From Siniperca chuatsi (lineage: Eukaryota; Chordata; Actinopteri; Centrarchiformes; Sinipercidae): a stretch of DNA of 64,000 bases. Under the pieces are notes generated by a model. That model was given only the letters and a program-made list of their open reading frames with translations, ran no database searches and was not told the DNA's origin. How positions within the stretch are numbered: position 1 is the stretch's first letter; each line of letters starts with the position of its first letter. The stretch is taken from assembly GCF_020085105.1 (NCBI RefSeq), contig NC_058051.1, positions 18,016,455 through 18,080,454 of the forward strand. The letters are read 5' to 3'. Of the stretch, positions 11,133-33,779 are shown piece by piece. The position numbers and the translations under genes are program-made.

Positions 11133-12533
11133 CCCGGATCTAAGAACATCAAGGCAGATGCCTTGTCCCGTCAAGATCTTCCCCTGGACCATGAGACCGG
11201 GTCAGACACGATTCTGCCCCCCACCTGTGTGGTAGGAGCCCTCACGTGGGAGATCGAAGCCAAAGTGAGGGAGGCCCAGAGGGATCAGCCAGACCCAGGT
11301 AACGGTCCCCTGAACCGCTTGTTTGTTCCCGACGCCATTCGATCCCAAGTACTGCAATGGGTCCACAACTCCCACTTCGCCTGTCACCCTGGCATCACCC
11401 GAACTCTCTCTCTCCTCCGACGGCACTTTTGGTGGACCACCATGGAGGCCGACACCCGGGCTTTCGTGGCCGCTTGTACCATCTGTGCTTGTGGGAAGTC
11501 TTCACATCGACCACCGGCTAGTCTTCTGCTACCACTCCCAGTTCCCAGTCGTCCTTGGTCCCATATCGCCCTGGACTTCGTCACCGGACTGCCTCCATCC
11601 CAGGGGAACACCATCATACTAACCATTGTGGACCGATTTTCCAAGGCGGTACATTTCGTGGCCTTACCCAAGCTCCCTTCTGCGCTGGAGACGGCGGAGC
11701 TCCTGACCCATCAAGTGTTCCGACTCCATGGGATCCCTTTGGACATTGTTTCGGATCGAGGTCCCCACTTTATTTCTCAGGCCTGGAGATCCTTTGGCCA
11801 AGCTTTGGGGGCAACCATTAGTCTCTCCTCCGGCTTCCACCCACAATCGAACGGGCAGACGGAGAGAGCTAATCAGGACCTTGAAGCAGCTCTTCGTTGT
11901 GTGGTCGCCTCCAATCCCTCCTCTTGGAGTTCCCTACTCCCCTGGGTAGAGTATGCGCACAACTCCCTAACGTGCGCAGCTTCCGGACTCTCCCCTTTTG
12001 AATCCTCGCTTGGGTGTCAGCCACCCCTGTTTCCAGCCCAAGAGGGTGAGCTAGCAGTTCCATCCGTGCAACGCCACCTTCGGCGTTGCCGAAGGGTTTG
12101 GAGGGAGACTCGGGCCACCCTTCTTCGGTCTACTGAGAGGAACCGCCAGATCGCAGATCGTCACCGAATACCAGCACCCACTTACAGACCAGGTCAGAGT
12201 GTTTGGTTATCTTCAAAGAATATTCCATTAAGGACAGAGTCTAAGAAAGTGTCTCCCCGCTACATTGGTCCTTTTATTATTGAACGCATCATTAACCCAG
12301 CTGCTGTCAGTCTCAAGCTACCCAGCTCCATGAGGGTCCATCCCACCTTTCACGTTTCTCAGCTCAAACCAGTCGCCTCCAGCACTCTGTGCCCTCCTTC
12401 CGTCACCCCTCCACCCGCCCGGGTCATTGATAACCAACCGGCCTTCTCCATCAGACGTCTTATGGACGTACGCCGCCATGGGAGGGGGTTCCAATACCTT
12501 GTGGACTGGGAAGGATATGGCCTGGGTTCCCCG
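11133..12533 (+). pseudogene. gypsy pol remnant: integrase and truncated chromodomain
   Basis: This is the best-preserved part, open from 11133 to the end of homology. It has the HHCC zinc-binding segment ([10 protein letters not shown], then [11 protein letters not shown]), then the catalytic core with Asp in LDFVTGLP, Asp in IVSDRGPHF and Glu in [10 protein letters not shown], so the D,D-E triad is present. A C-terminal FHVSQLKP segment leads into a chromodomain (YLVDWEGYG) that is cut off after WEGYG at about 12525. The open frame continues to 12587, but the sequence beyond the cut is unrelated repeat DNA. Confidence 0.9.
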
Positions 12534-12574
12534 TTCCATTGTACAAGTGTTGCTCTTTTTTGTTTAGTTCTCAT

Positions 12575-12720
12575 TAGAAATTGTTAGCATGCTAATATTC
12601 TAAATTAAGGTGGTGGTGAACATGGTAAACATTACTTGAAAATATCAACATGTTGGCATTGTTACTGTGAGCACTGTTCCTCACAGAGCTGCCATAGCTG
12701 TAGACCCTCAGTATTCGTAT
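12575..12720. repeat. GTTAGCATGCTAATAT-type dispersed teleost repeat
   Basis: The block begins TTGTTAGCATGCTAATATTC, continues with ATGGTAAACATTACTTG, CAACATGTTGGCATTG and TGTGAGCACTG, and ends at CACAGAGCTGCCATAGCTGTAGAC. This string of GTTAGCATG-like subrepeats is a widespread fish intergenic repeat that I recognise from memory. It starts about 40 bases after the gypsy truncation point and may mark the rearrangement that removed the 3' end. Confidence 0.6.
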
Positions 12721-13697
12721 TTCAACATAAGGACCCGCACTGAACAACAACTAAATGTGATATATTTGTATTATTTGATACAATGTAAAAGGCATGTTTA
12801 ATGTTCAGTAATATTTGTAACCATTGGTGTAGAACAGGCTTATATTTGGAATTGTGGGGGGGGGGGTCCATTAAAACAGATTCCTTTTACTGCACAGGAT
12901 AGAAAGCGTGAGGCAGTACAACATGGAAACAACACAAAACCACATGGTAGAGTGATTGAAAGGAGAGAGAGCAGGCTCATGCTTTTGTTCATAAATATTT
13001 CTACAGCTTGTATCTTATGAGAGAGAAATGCTCTAAACGTGTGAATGCACCTACATGCTTTATGCAATAGATTTATATAATATATTTAGGATTGTCTTCC
13101 TTTTGTCCTCGCTCATGAGCCTCTACTCACCTCCACATCATGCACTCTCTAGCTCGGTATAATGTGGAGCTCTGATTTTCTATTTTAATGTTACATCCAA
13201 CGCGCATTCCTGCCTCTGTGTGTGCAATTTTGTACGTATGAGTGTATATCCAACTTAACTGCAGTCTTAGATTTAGTTAAAAACTTACTTACACACACAC
13301 ACACACACACACACACTCGCAAAAAGCACACACTATCCATCATTCACTCTGTGTATTGTACACATGCAGTGTGTATGTGTGTGCCTGCAGGTCTTGCCTC
13401 AGGCTATTCTGGTGTCAGAAAGAGCGAGCCTGTCAGCCCGACATTGCATCATTCTACATAAGCTACAGACACACATGCACGCATACACACACTTTTGTCA
13501 AAAAAAAAAAGGTATTCTGTGGCCCTTCTCCCTGAGGATGCACTCACTGTGCAAGACCTGCACAGATCCACTCTCCTAATGAGGGGACAAGAAACAAGAG
13601 GACACACACAGGAGGAGGGGGGGGTAGTGAAAGGTGAGGAAGGAAGTTTAGAGACAGATGAATCCTATCATTCAGAATAAGGCAACACTGTATATTC

Positions 13698-13700
<3 letters not shown>
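12721..13700. other. Non-coding stretch
   Basis: It contains a G9 run (about 12857), a (CA)n tract at 13291-13316, an A-run at 13501-13510 and assorted TG tracts. No coding exon is supported. Confidence 0.5.

Positions 13701-13754
<54 letters not shown>
13701..13754. repeat. (GT)n microsatellite
   Basis: 27 uninterrupted TG units. The poly-Val-Cys and Thr-His open frames across it are artefacts. Confidence 0.97.
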
Positions 13755-13755
<1 letters not shown>

Positions 13756-15517
13756 CACACCACATGAATTTGGCAGATTTTATGTGTGTCTGCATTTGGA
13801 AATGGGTTTCTCTCTCTTCTTCTCTCTGGGCAGATGTGATGAATTTTCATTAGAGCGTTTCCTTATTAAGCCTGTTTCTGGCCTTGTGTATGCCTTGCAG
13901 TCATACACACAGACACACGCACACACGCACAGGCCTTAGATGAGAGCCGCTCTGTGAGCAATAAGGGAATTAGTGTTTATAACAAGCTCGGAGAAGACCA
14001 CATACTGGGAAGTCAGTGGAAGAAGCAAATGTAATGGATATCAATGCAACACACACACACACATACTAACCATTAGGTGATATCCACACATGCGTAACTC
14101 CTAATACTGTAAGTTTTGTGTATAAGTGTGTGTATCCATTCACCCTCATTCTCTTCTATCCTGTCGGACACTTGATTTTAACAAGCACAGTAATGCTGAT
14201 AATTGGCCCTTCATCTGCTTCTCCTCTTCAGCTCTTCTCTCCTGTGTACTCTGTCACATCCTCACAACTCTTTCATTTGTCCCACTTTCATGTCACAGCA
14301 TCCTGATAAGGCCTGGGACCAACCTCAGGCTGCTGCGCGCTCTGCTCAATATCGAGCACACACTCGTCAACTCAGGCAATGAGCTCAGTAGGAATCAGTG
14401 GACTGATTTCTGTTTAATGCCATTATATGCTTACCGGAAATAAGTTTTGTAGGCCATAATGGTATTAATAACAATATGAAAGTGCTTTCAGCTGTGTCTA
14501 GAATATTCATTGTGTTGTTATTTCCTAATTACACCCAGTGCAATTCTTACGTTAGGTTGTGAATCTAATGAAATTTCTTCTGAAGAATTTGAAACCCTAA
14601 GCAATACAGATGCTGGAGAAAAAGTTAATTTTGGCCATGTGTTGAGTCACGTACATCATGTGGTCTTGACTGATCAATAAGGAACAGGCTGTAACTGTCA
14701 TGTCTCGTTATACACAGATGAAGAGACTTACACTGATTTGCACACAAGAAACACACAAATGATTATCAATGTGAGAGCAAATATGTGGCAATCATTATTG
14801 CTAATCTTATTAAAGGTGGGAAACCTGATGATAATGGTGGGCTTAATTACCCCTAAGAGGGTTTTTGAGACACAGAACATTTCCTTCTGTTATACTGTAG
14901 GTGTGTGTACATACATGTGTCTCTTAAATGTATTTATTTAATTTACACATACACACACACCAAAGCCCTAGTGCAGTAGGATTAGTGGTTGTAAAGTGCA
15001 GTACATGGCCGCAATCTTCCTTTGTGTTATTCCCATTAGTATAACAGTTAGAACATCAGGGGTTGCCACATCAGTCGTAACCCAGGATGTTCTTCTCCCT
15101 CACCTCGGTGAGGAATGGCCATGATTAAACCTTTCGGACTAGAGTTCTACTAAAATGGGGATGGGCAAGGGCAAAACGACGAGATGAAAGCCATGCAGAG
15201 GCAGAGAGAGGTGCAGGAGCAGGAACGTAAAAAAGAAAGGGAGAAAGCAAGAGAGGCAGGCAAAGACAAAGAGGCTAAGTGAAATGATCCCGCTGTCTGG
15301 TTGAAAGGATAAACATGTTGTTTCTGCAGAATCACAAACCTGTGTCCATGCTGCGGTGATACAGGCAGAGTGACATGTCAAACACTAATGAGCAGCAGAT
15401 ATATTCAATATGTTTCTCTGTCACATAAGGATAGTCATATAGTGATGTGCACTGAGCTGTATAATGTGTGTGCTTACGTACGGATGTACGTGCGTGTTTC
15501 TTGTGGAGGTCGTACAG

Positions 15518-15519
<2 letters not shown>

Positions 15520-15559
<40 letters not shown>

Positions 15560-15560
15560 A
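15520..15560. repeat. (GT)n microsatellite
   Basis: About 20 TG units, followed by a degraded TGTACATGTGTG tail. Confidence 0.95.
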
Positions 15561-15579
15561 TGTACATGTGTGTAACTCA

Positions 15580-18500
15580 GGTGCTGCTCTGACTCTTCTC
15601 CTGAGGCCAACATTGACATACTTATTAATATATTCTATAAACACACACTCACACACATCTTGTTGTTGTTTATCTTATCATACCGTAGATCTAGTGTCAC
15701 CTCTTAGCAAATCCGATGCGGCATCACTTAATCACATTTATATTGTGGTTCATGCTGATAATGACAATGTTGTTGATTTACATGCATCTGTATGACAGTG
15801 ACAAGGACACACAGGCACACCAAACCACTTACTCTGACTCTGACTCTGCAAAAGCAGCTTCCCACAGCAGTCGGTGAAATATTTACATAACATACTGTAC
15901 ATTTGTAATTATTCTAAGCTTTCTGTAATGGAGGCGCATCAAAAGCCAAACTAGTCATGGCAGCTTGTCACATAGAACATAGATAGTTATTTTGCATAGA
16001 TTGCTGTTTGCATATTGTATTTAATGATGAGCTGCAAAACACACTATATTGCTTTCTTTTATTTGCCTTGTTGGACTAGGCTTAATAGGATAGGATGGCT
16101 AAACAGATGAGTGCCAGTAAATAGCAGATTTTCTTAGAACAACCTTGACGCCGAGAAACCTCTAAAACACTTCCCCTCTGAGCTGATAAAAGATATTCTA
16201 TTCCATTTGATTCATTTTTTAGCCTTGCTGCAGCCTGAACACAACACTTGTGAACAAGCACACAGACACACTCAAGACAAAGAGACATGCAGAAGCAATT
16301 TGATTTAAGGTGCTGAAGATAAAGTGTGATGTCTCGGATAGATCGGTGTGCCTTCACACCTGAGTCTGTGTGTGCCAGTGTGTGTTAAATAGGTGTGCAT
16401 TTCAAAAGTATAAGCGAAATGTAAAATAAACCATGCAATTATTCATAGTGTATTGCATAACAGCATTGCTACATGTTCATTTAAATTGTGAATTGAGTTA
16501 AACAAGTAAATCAAGATCCATTAAATATTTCTCATTTCAGTTTTGTTTCATCATGTCACAGGGACCAGTTGTCTGGACCACTGTTGACACTCAATAGCAA
16601 TATGAGGAGAATCAGATTTTTAAGCATCCAGACCTGTTACATAATGTGCCCTAGCATGATCGGATAAGAGCCACACTAAAGGAACAAGTGTAATCATTGC
16701 CTATGATGAAAAAACAGGTACCTGCACACTCAGAAAGACTCATTTTGTAAACACTGAAGTTAGACATCCCTCACTCCCTTTAAGCTTAAATGGAATGATA
16801 AAATGCAAAAAGCTCATTTGGTCTTACTCGTTAGTACATTCTCAAATAGATCCCAGATTTAAGCTGAGTGACATAAACATGACCTCTATTTGAAATCTGA
16901 AATCCATAATGTTTACTTTTTTCAAATATATCATTAATATCTCCATCTGTGTAATGAAGGCCCAGGCCCCCCTCTCAGGGGGTTTATCCTGAAACAATAA
17001 ATTTGACACTAAAAATGGTACATTTACTGGGTGGAGATACATCATCATTTCAGAAAATAATATATTCACAATCACATTACCTGATCGATCAGTCACAGTT
17101 TCACTATATACCAACAATGAGGATGAATAAAACAACTTACCAAACATGACACTGGTTGCTCCATCATCTTTGCATGGCATGAACTTGTGGATAGTTGTGG
17201 ATTTTAGCTTTAAAGTGTACAGAAACAGGGATGAAATGCATGGCTACAGAAATGTTTCAATTGTGTTTGAAAATATGAATATTTTCTGCCATTGAAATGT
17301 CAAAGCACCCAAAACACAGTGCCCAGTTTTGTTAATTCAAAGCAGTACCTGCTGCTGAGAGATCAGTGGGGGTGTGACTGGGTATGGCTGAAATGTTGCA
17401 TTGTACGTCAATGTTTTAATTTTATCTCTAATATTGTGCTACCTTCACCAATCTAGCAGATATTCAGAATGAATATGAATTTGTTTGAAATTGTTTTGCA
17501 GAGAGGTTGCCCTGTCAGTATGCCTTCGAGTGCTTTCTGACTTTGGGGACAGCCCTTCAAACCTTCATAAACATGAGTCACACAACGCATTATCACACAT
17601 CACTACATGCACCCACATGCACACACACATTTACCTGTGCAAACATTCACACGCACACAGTTAGTTGTGAAGCTGTGAGGTTGAGAGATACTCTCAATCT
17701 GCCTCTGCAGTTCTGTGTTTTACACTTTGTTCTCATGTATACTATTTTCTCTATCCACCTTTTCACTTAGTCACAGTGTACCTTTCTCCTTGCCTTTCTG
17801 TTCCCATCCTTTCTCAGCTCTTTCCTCATCTCCTGTCTTTTCCACTCTTCCCCTCTCATCTCCATTCTTCTCAAATCCTCCCATATTGCCTCGTACTCTC
17901 CATCAACTTCAAGGTTCGTACTGACTCAGTATTCTGCAGGTGTGGTGTTTTTAAGGCATCTGAGTTTTTAGGGCGAGAAACAATCACCAGTGACACAAGA
18001 GAAAAAGGACAAACATATATCTAAAAGAAAGTCCAGGCCATAAACTGATCTTTACACATGAAACACAAACAGTTAGCCGATATTCTTTATGAAGCCAGCT
18101 ACCTTTCAAGCCTTCAGGGAATTAATATTAAAAAGAGAAGAGCATCGCTTTAAATCTCTACTAAAGTTAAACCCTTCCTGACTGTGTAGAAACAGAAGGA
18201 AAAGTTTGCAAAATAGTTGATGCCAGTGTAAAGACTTAAAGATACATTCACTGATTTTGTAATAGTGCCCAGTAGCTTCAGCAAATCCCCAGAATTGTTC
18301 CCAGGTCACTGATGTCTTGAAAATCAACTGTGCTGAGCTTTGAAATATCAGCAGAGATTTGGGGGTGCTCTAACAAAATCAGGGAGCGTATCTTTAAAGT
18401 TAGAAAGGGTATGGTGGCCCGTATGGACATTTTTTTACAGCAGGCAAAATACTTAAAACTGTGTAGAACCACAGTGCTCAAAAGTTAGCATCTCAAAAAC

Positions 18501-20410
18501 GTATTGGTGAGTGTATCTGCTGACCCTTACTGACAAATGACATTTGGTGCTTGGCAGTTGTTACTATATTTCAGTGGGGACACTCTGTTCCCACAGGGAT
18601 GGATGTGCTCCATTCACATCAAGCCAGTATCACCTTCACTGTCCTGGACCTTCATTGGAGTGTTGTTGTGCTTACATAATCTTCTGGCAAAACTAGGCCT
18701 TTTCAATCCACCACTAAATTCCCCTCGGCCTCACTGGGGCATTACACTCACACGAGGACACACATATGGACACACATGTACACACACAAACACGCTGCCT
18801 TCTGCTCAAACTCATATCTGCACATGTGACATATCCCCATCAACCTATGCACTTGCTCAGACACACACATACATACACACACACTCATACATGCATGCAT
18901 ATACACACTATGTATCCCAGCACTCTGGATTAGGGGTACAGATTAGAGATTAGGGCCAGAACTGGGATTACACAGTACTCTCCAACCCCGCCTCCACCAT
19001 AGATCAGAAGCACCTCTGGCCCTATCATCTACAGTGGTGATGTTACACACACACACACACACACACAAACAGATAAAAAGAGAGTGGGGATTTTACATCA
19101 CTGATATTCATTCCTTAATCCTAAATTAGCACCCTGCAAAATATCATTACCTCTGAAGATTTCTATTGTCTTTCTGTTCTTAGATCCTATTTTTCTCAGT
19201 TCCTTTCTTTCTCTGTCTCTTTCCCTCACTTACACACACGTACACAAAAAACACAATCCTGAAGTAATCTTCACAGCATTACTAGCTGCCTCTAGCATCA
19301 CTCACATTAATCAAAGCTCCCTCTCAAATGCCCTATTCCCTCCAATCACATATTTCCTGATTAAGTCAATTCCATGGATTTGTCTTGATGTGGTCCCAAG
19401 CCCTACGGACACAGAAGATATGCTCTAGGTAGAAATCTCCACTAAGCGAAAGTCAAGAGAAACAATAGAAATGATCCAAGAGGAATGGGTTTTGAAAGGT
19501 ATTTAGGAGAGAAGGATCTCGAGGATAGATGGCTGAAGCTTCCAGGGAATCTGTCTCTTACAGTAGATGGATTGTTAAAGGATGTGGGTGAGGATTGCCT
19601 GAGGACTGTGGTGAGATGGTACATCGATTGCTGATTCACTATCTAGATCCTTGATTTTCTACCTGGGCGTTTGGGACCTCCTGTGGGGTCACAAGCTATT
19701 TATATATATATATATGTATATACTGTACATAATCTTTGGAATGGATGTTGTTTTTCAACAGTCAGAGTTTCTGTGAGGTAAAAAGAGGAATTAAAATGTG
19801 ATGTTTAGAGCAACTTTAAAAGGTCATGAACTACTGATCTAGATCAGAAGACAAATCCAAACTTGCACACACACACACACACACAAACACACACATGCAG
19901 ACTACAAACTAAAAACTAATTTTCTTTTCCTGTCATTAAAACCCAGCGCTGTCCGTGTTACTCAGGGCTCCAGTGATTGCTGAAGAAGCAAGCTGCTTTA
20001 GGGAAACAGGGACACTTCCCTTTATAAATAAAGTTTAACTTGAACTTGACAGACGTTGCACAGAATTTGCAGACTTTAGCAGAGTAGAGAGAAGCTTAGT
20101 GGGTAGCTTAGTATCTGTTGACAAGGCTGGCACGCAACCAGGCTGCCAGAAGAGCTAGTATCCAGATTCGTTCAGAAGTTGACTTGGCTGTATCTGCTGT
20201 TCTTCAATGTACTGTATATTTTCAAGGCTAATAGTAACGGCACTCCCTTGGTGTCTTTGACTTCAACCACTAGGGGCTTTCATAATGTTTCATCAGTACC
20301 TCTTTTCCTCTTTAACATGCTTGTCCATGCTGTTCTGCAATCCCTTTATCTGTCTGTTACCTAAAGGTGTCGTTAGTAGTGCAGTGATTGAAATGTCTTT
20401 TTCGTTATTT
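15580..20410. other. Non-coding 5' flank or intron of camkv
   Basis: No exon with supported splice phase was found. It holds small CA tracts (18866-18880, 19047-19069, 19868-19898), the short inverted-repeat element at 18236-18397, and an AAATAAAGTTTAACTTGAACTTG sequence near 20025 resembling the tail of a dispersed repeat. Because the first coding exon of camkv begins at a splice acceptor, at least one untranslated camkv exon must lie somewhere upstream. I could not place it. Confidence 0.5.
18236..18397. mobile_element. Short MITE-like element with TTAAAGATAC ends
   Basis: TTAAAGATAC at 18236-18245 is the exact inverse of GTATCTTTAA at 18388-18397, which encloses about 160 bases without coding capacity. 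The outer TTAA on both sides could be a TTAA target duplication or simply part of the inverted repeat. No superfamily is assigned. Confidence 0.6.
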
Positions 20411-20415
20411 CTTAG

Positions 20416-30530
<10,115 letters not shown>

Positions 30531-31665
30531 AGAAGGTGTACATGATATAATACACAACACCTGGAACATTGGATTTATAGTTTGAACTTGAGGGTTTAAT
30601 GACTCTCTCTCACCCAGAAGTATCATTCACTTGCTTCCGAGAAGAAAAGTAACCATGCAGTGTTGTTTGGTTTGGCTGTGTGTTCATATTGAGAATACTG
30701 GTAAAGAGAAATCTCCCAATGGCAATGACTGAAGTGTATGGGGAGTGGTGTACTGTATCTCTCTGTATGACAGCTGCAAAGAGAAAGCTCTCAAAAGTTT
30801 GTTTGCATCTCAAATCCAGATTATGTGCATGAATGCTCACCACACAACCTCCTCATACTGGAATCCAAGCACTCAGCACAGTTTGCAAATTATGAATCTA
30901 CACAAGAACAGCGTGGTAAAATTCTCAGCTATTAGTGAGAGCTGAGGAAGTGTTATGATTTGAATTATTCCCTACAAACTGTAAATATATACAAAGAACT
31001 GGATTCCTAATTATTGCTCTACTCCCATGTTGTAAACTTCCTTGTATCCTAACTGACATTTATTTTTTCAAATCAGCTCATCTTATTTCATTATTTTCAT
31101 TCCTTTTTATTTATGTAGCTATTCGTTTTATAGTGAGCCTGCAAAATCATGAGCTTGCAGTCACACAGTTGTACAAAAATATGTTAAACTGAACTGGTCA
31201 AGCCTTTCCATTAGCTGCTGGAGATTGAGATTTGTTTTATTATATAGTGTATTTCAACTTGAACTGTCACTCAGTCTTGCTCCACACCTGTTGGAGAGCT
31301 GGGGGAAATCTTTAAATGCAAGACATTGTATAAAGGCTTTGTAATAACACACATACACAACCACAAACACACACACACTCTTCTTTTTTCAAAGTTCTCC
31401 AAAAGTTTTGCCCAGAAAGTTTGTTTTAATTTTTCTCCAGTGTTGTCGACACATTCATTTAGTACTGTTAATTGGACGGTGCTGTCTATATTTGCTCCTT
31501 TTTATCATGTAGAAAAGTCTTTCTGAATTTAATTATTTTGGATCTATGTAATACCAGGTTCTGTGCTTTTCTCCTGAACAAGTCTAGACATCCACTATTC
31601 AGTCCCTATGTACACTGTGCTCTGTTTGCAAGTCTTTCAATAAAAGTAAAAAATCAAACTAGATC
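30531..31665 (+). other. camkv: camkv 3'UTR with polyadenylation signal
   Basis: AT-rich sequence after the camkv stop, ending with AATAAA at 31639-31644. No other signal is as well placed, so the transcript probably ends at about 31660. Confidence 0.75.
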
Positions 31666-32130
31666 TTGAGTTGTTTCATTGGTTAAACGTTGTTAAACCT
31701 GAGATGGTAACACTCTGAAAACTGTTTTAGATATAAATGGAATTACAACTATTCTTTTTTAGTGCTAGTGCGGAAAGAACCGTTATCCAACGATTTCTCA
31801 GCAGTACTGTATTATCACGCCGTGCCTACAAGTCCCATCTGGCCCTGCGTGAACTTCGGATTAGTCTATACTTTTGAAGGCACGGGTGTGAAAAAAATAT
31901 TCGTGGTTCTAAAGAGTTAAGATACGATTAAACCATGTAATATTATAGAATTCAATACACTTGACCTTATATTTGATGTGGTTGAACATTAAAGACGAAT
32001 AATAAAATCTGCTTATTATAAACCAATCAGATTCACTTTTCTGTGAACCCTCTGGACCGGAATGATGGTTGTGCCTGTAACGTGCACATGTTGCTACTTT
32101 GCTTTGCTTTCAACTGAAATAGAGTGAGGG
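31666..32130. other. camkv to uba1 intergenic spacer, left part
   Basis: No exon, RNA gene or repeat ends are visible. It contains a GC-richer island (31800-31870) in otherwise AT-rich DNA. Confidence 0.45.
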
Positions 32131-33092
32131 GAAACGGTTCGGGAACAGCAGGTCAGGCAACCGTCCAGCGGAAAAACTCACACAGAGCCCGCCACCCTGA
32201 CACACTTTTCAGTTTGCATTCAGCGGCAGTGTTGAATTATCACGTTGTTTGTTAGGTTTCTTGCTTAAATACAAGCTGATTTTAATACTACAGATCAGGC
32301 CGAGTAATATCGGATGTGGTAAGTCCTACACACTTCTGTACCATCTCGTCTTGGTAGTGTTAGCCCCAGCTAGTTGGCTAACGTTAGCTAGTTAGCTAAC
32401 ATAGAGACACAAGTAGGATAAAGTCGTTGGGTGGCTAGATAGCTTGAAAGCTATGTGCACACAAGCTAACAACTACGCAGTCGTTTGGTCTGCGATATAT
32501 GTAGTCGTTATCATTAGTTGCTGTCTGTTATCGGAACCATTTCAGATGTCCGCCTCGGCTAACCGTAGCTAACAAGCCACTGTCACATAACTTAACTGTT
32601 AACGTTAAATTGGCATTTGCACATTTTATGTGTACGAGAATGCTGTGTTAATTTAATGTTATGTAGCTTGAAAGCTAGTTGGCTACAAACATTAGATGGA
32701 CGCAATGTTGAGAGGCAGACACTAGCTAACTTGCATCACGCAACGTCTGCTAGAACCTACTGGCAATATTTAACCTCGATAGATGTATTTTGGTTAACGT
32801 TACGAGAGCACGACAATCGATGTTACCACAGTAACGTTATATTGGCTAGTGTCTCCTAGGTTGCCAAGTTAGGAAGCCTGTCATCGTGACATGAATGATA
32901 TTCAAACATTTCAGCTCCGATAGAATGGAGGAAAATAGTGTTTTTGTCATTTCGCAGCTAGAAGATGAGAATGGGGATCCCCTCGACATGTGTACCCGAG
33001 AATATGCGGCCCACTCTTTTCCTGGGCCTTTGTCATTTGCCAGGCACCCCCTCCCCCAATACTCCTCCTTTGCAAGGAATGCTCACCCCTAA
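32130..33092 (+). other. Candidate two-exon transcript of unknown identity
   Basis: A GC-richer stretch ends at a consensus donor (CGGATGTG|GTAAGT, exon end 32318). About 600 bases later a polypyrimidine-poor but usable acceptor (ACATTTCAG|CTCC) starts an exon at 32915. It has ATG 32925 in a strong context (A at -3, G at +4), opening a 55-codon frame (MEENSVFVISQLEDENGDPL...) to a stop at 33090-33092. I do not recognise the product. It could be a small gene, an alternative first exon pair of uba1 read with a donor inside the frame, or chance. No transcript evidence is available. Confidence 0.3.
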
Positions 33093-33614
33093 CCTCAATG
33101 TGACTGAGGGCCCAGACACTCAGCATCACTATAGCTAGCAAGTAGCCTACTTAATGTTGTACATTTCTCAGTTATCATAGCAGCACCATCAGACTTGACT
33201 AGTGATGTGTTTTGCTGAACTCAGGAAAAGTATGTCTTCAAGCCACAATACACCAGTTGGCGTTGCAGTGAGAATATACAATTCGGTTATAGTCTTAAGA
33301 TGTGTTATTTCCTTTGATCATGCATAGTGGCATGTCTGGTGTAAGTTTTGTTCGCAGTCTAGTTCCACAACGAGACAACTTCCCGCTAACCTGTGACTGA
33401 AACAAAGATGCTGCTGTTGGTGGATTTCATCCAGCACCGGTAGACGGGTTTTTACTTTGAAAAGATCACAAAATTGTTCGCACTGGGATCTTTACTTTCT
33501 TGCACTTGTAGCAGCCATGCTCTGTGCGTGATTTTTAGAAGAAATGCAAGACGGATTGGATTGCTGGAGGTCCTGCAGTTCATTGTACGGTAATATACAT
33601 GGCATGCATCTTCT

Positions 33615-33760
33615 GGTAGCAGGGGCGGGATGACTGCGCGTTGGTTTCGGCTTAGCCAATGAGCTGAGCGCCTGGCTGAGCAGCAAACTCACAACCACTC
33701 TTTCCTGTTGAATATTTTAGCCAATGCGTCACAGTTCCTCCGCCCCTTTCTCTCCAACTG
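33615..33760 (+). promoter_or_regulatory. uba1: Probable uba1 core promoter: GC and CCAAT boxes
   Basis: A GC box (AGGGGCGGGA, 33621-33630), a CCAAT box (33656-33660), a second CCAAT box (33721-33725) overlapping a CRE-like TGCGTCAC (33725-33732), and an inverted GC box (CCGCCCC, 33740-33746) lie in one short block. No TATA box is seen. This fits a housekeeping TATA-less promoter just upstream of the first untranslated exon. Confidence 0.65.
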
Positions 33761-33779
33761 CCATTTTGGTTTTGTTCCC

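Larger units (their letters stand above)
7850..12533 (+). mobile_element. Degenerate Ty3/gypsy chromovirus, 3' truncated
   Basis: In order this stretch contains a likely 5' LTR (about 7850-8320), a gag remnant (8373-9355), protease, reverse transcriptase, RNase H, integrase and the start of a chromodomain. That order (integrase after RNase H, chromodomain last) defines a Ty3/gypsy chromovirus. Reading frames are broken by several shifts, internal stops and deletions. The homology ends abruptly inside the chromodomain at about 12533, and no 3' LTR follows. Its GC content is clearly higher than that of the flanks. It is a fossil that cannot transpose unaided. Confidence 0.93.

Noticed and set aside
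13544-13939. Frames rich in Cys-Val or Thr-His over the 13.7 kb GT repeat, and similar ones at 15.5, 24.3 and 62.5 kb
   Set aside because: Direct translation of dinucleotide repeats. Not proteins.
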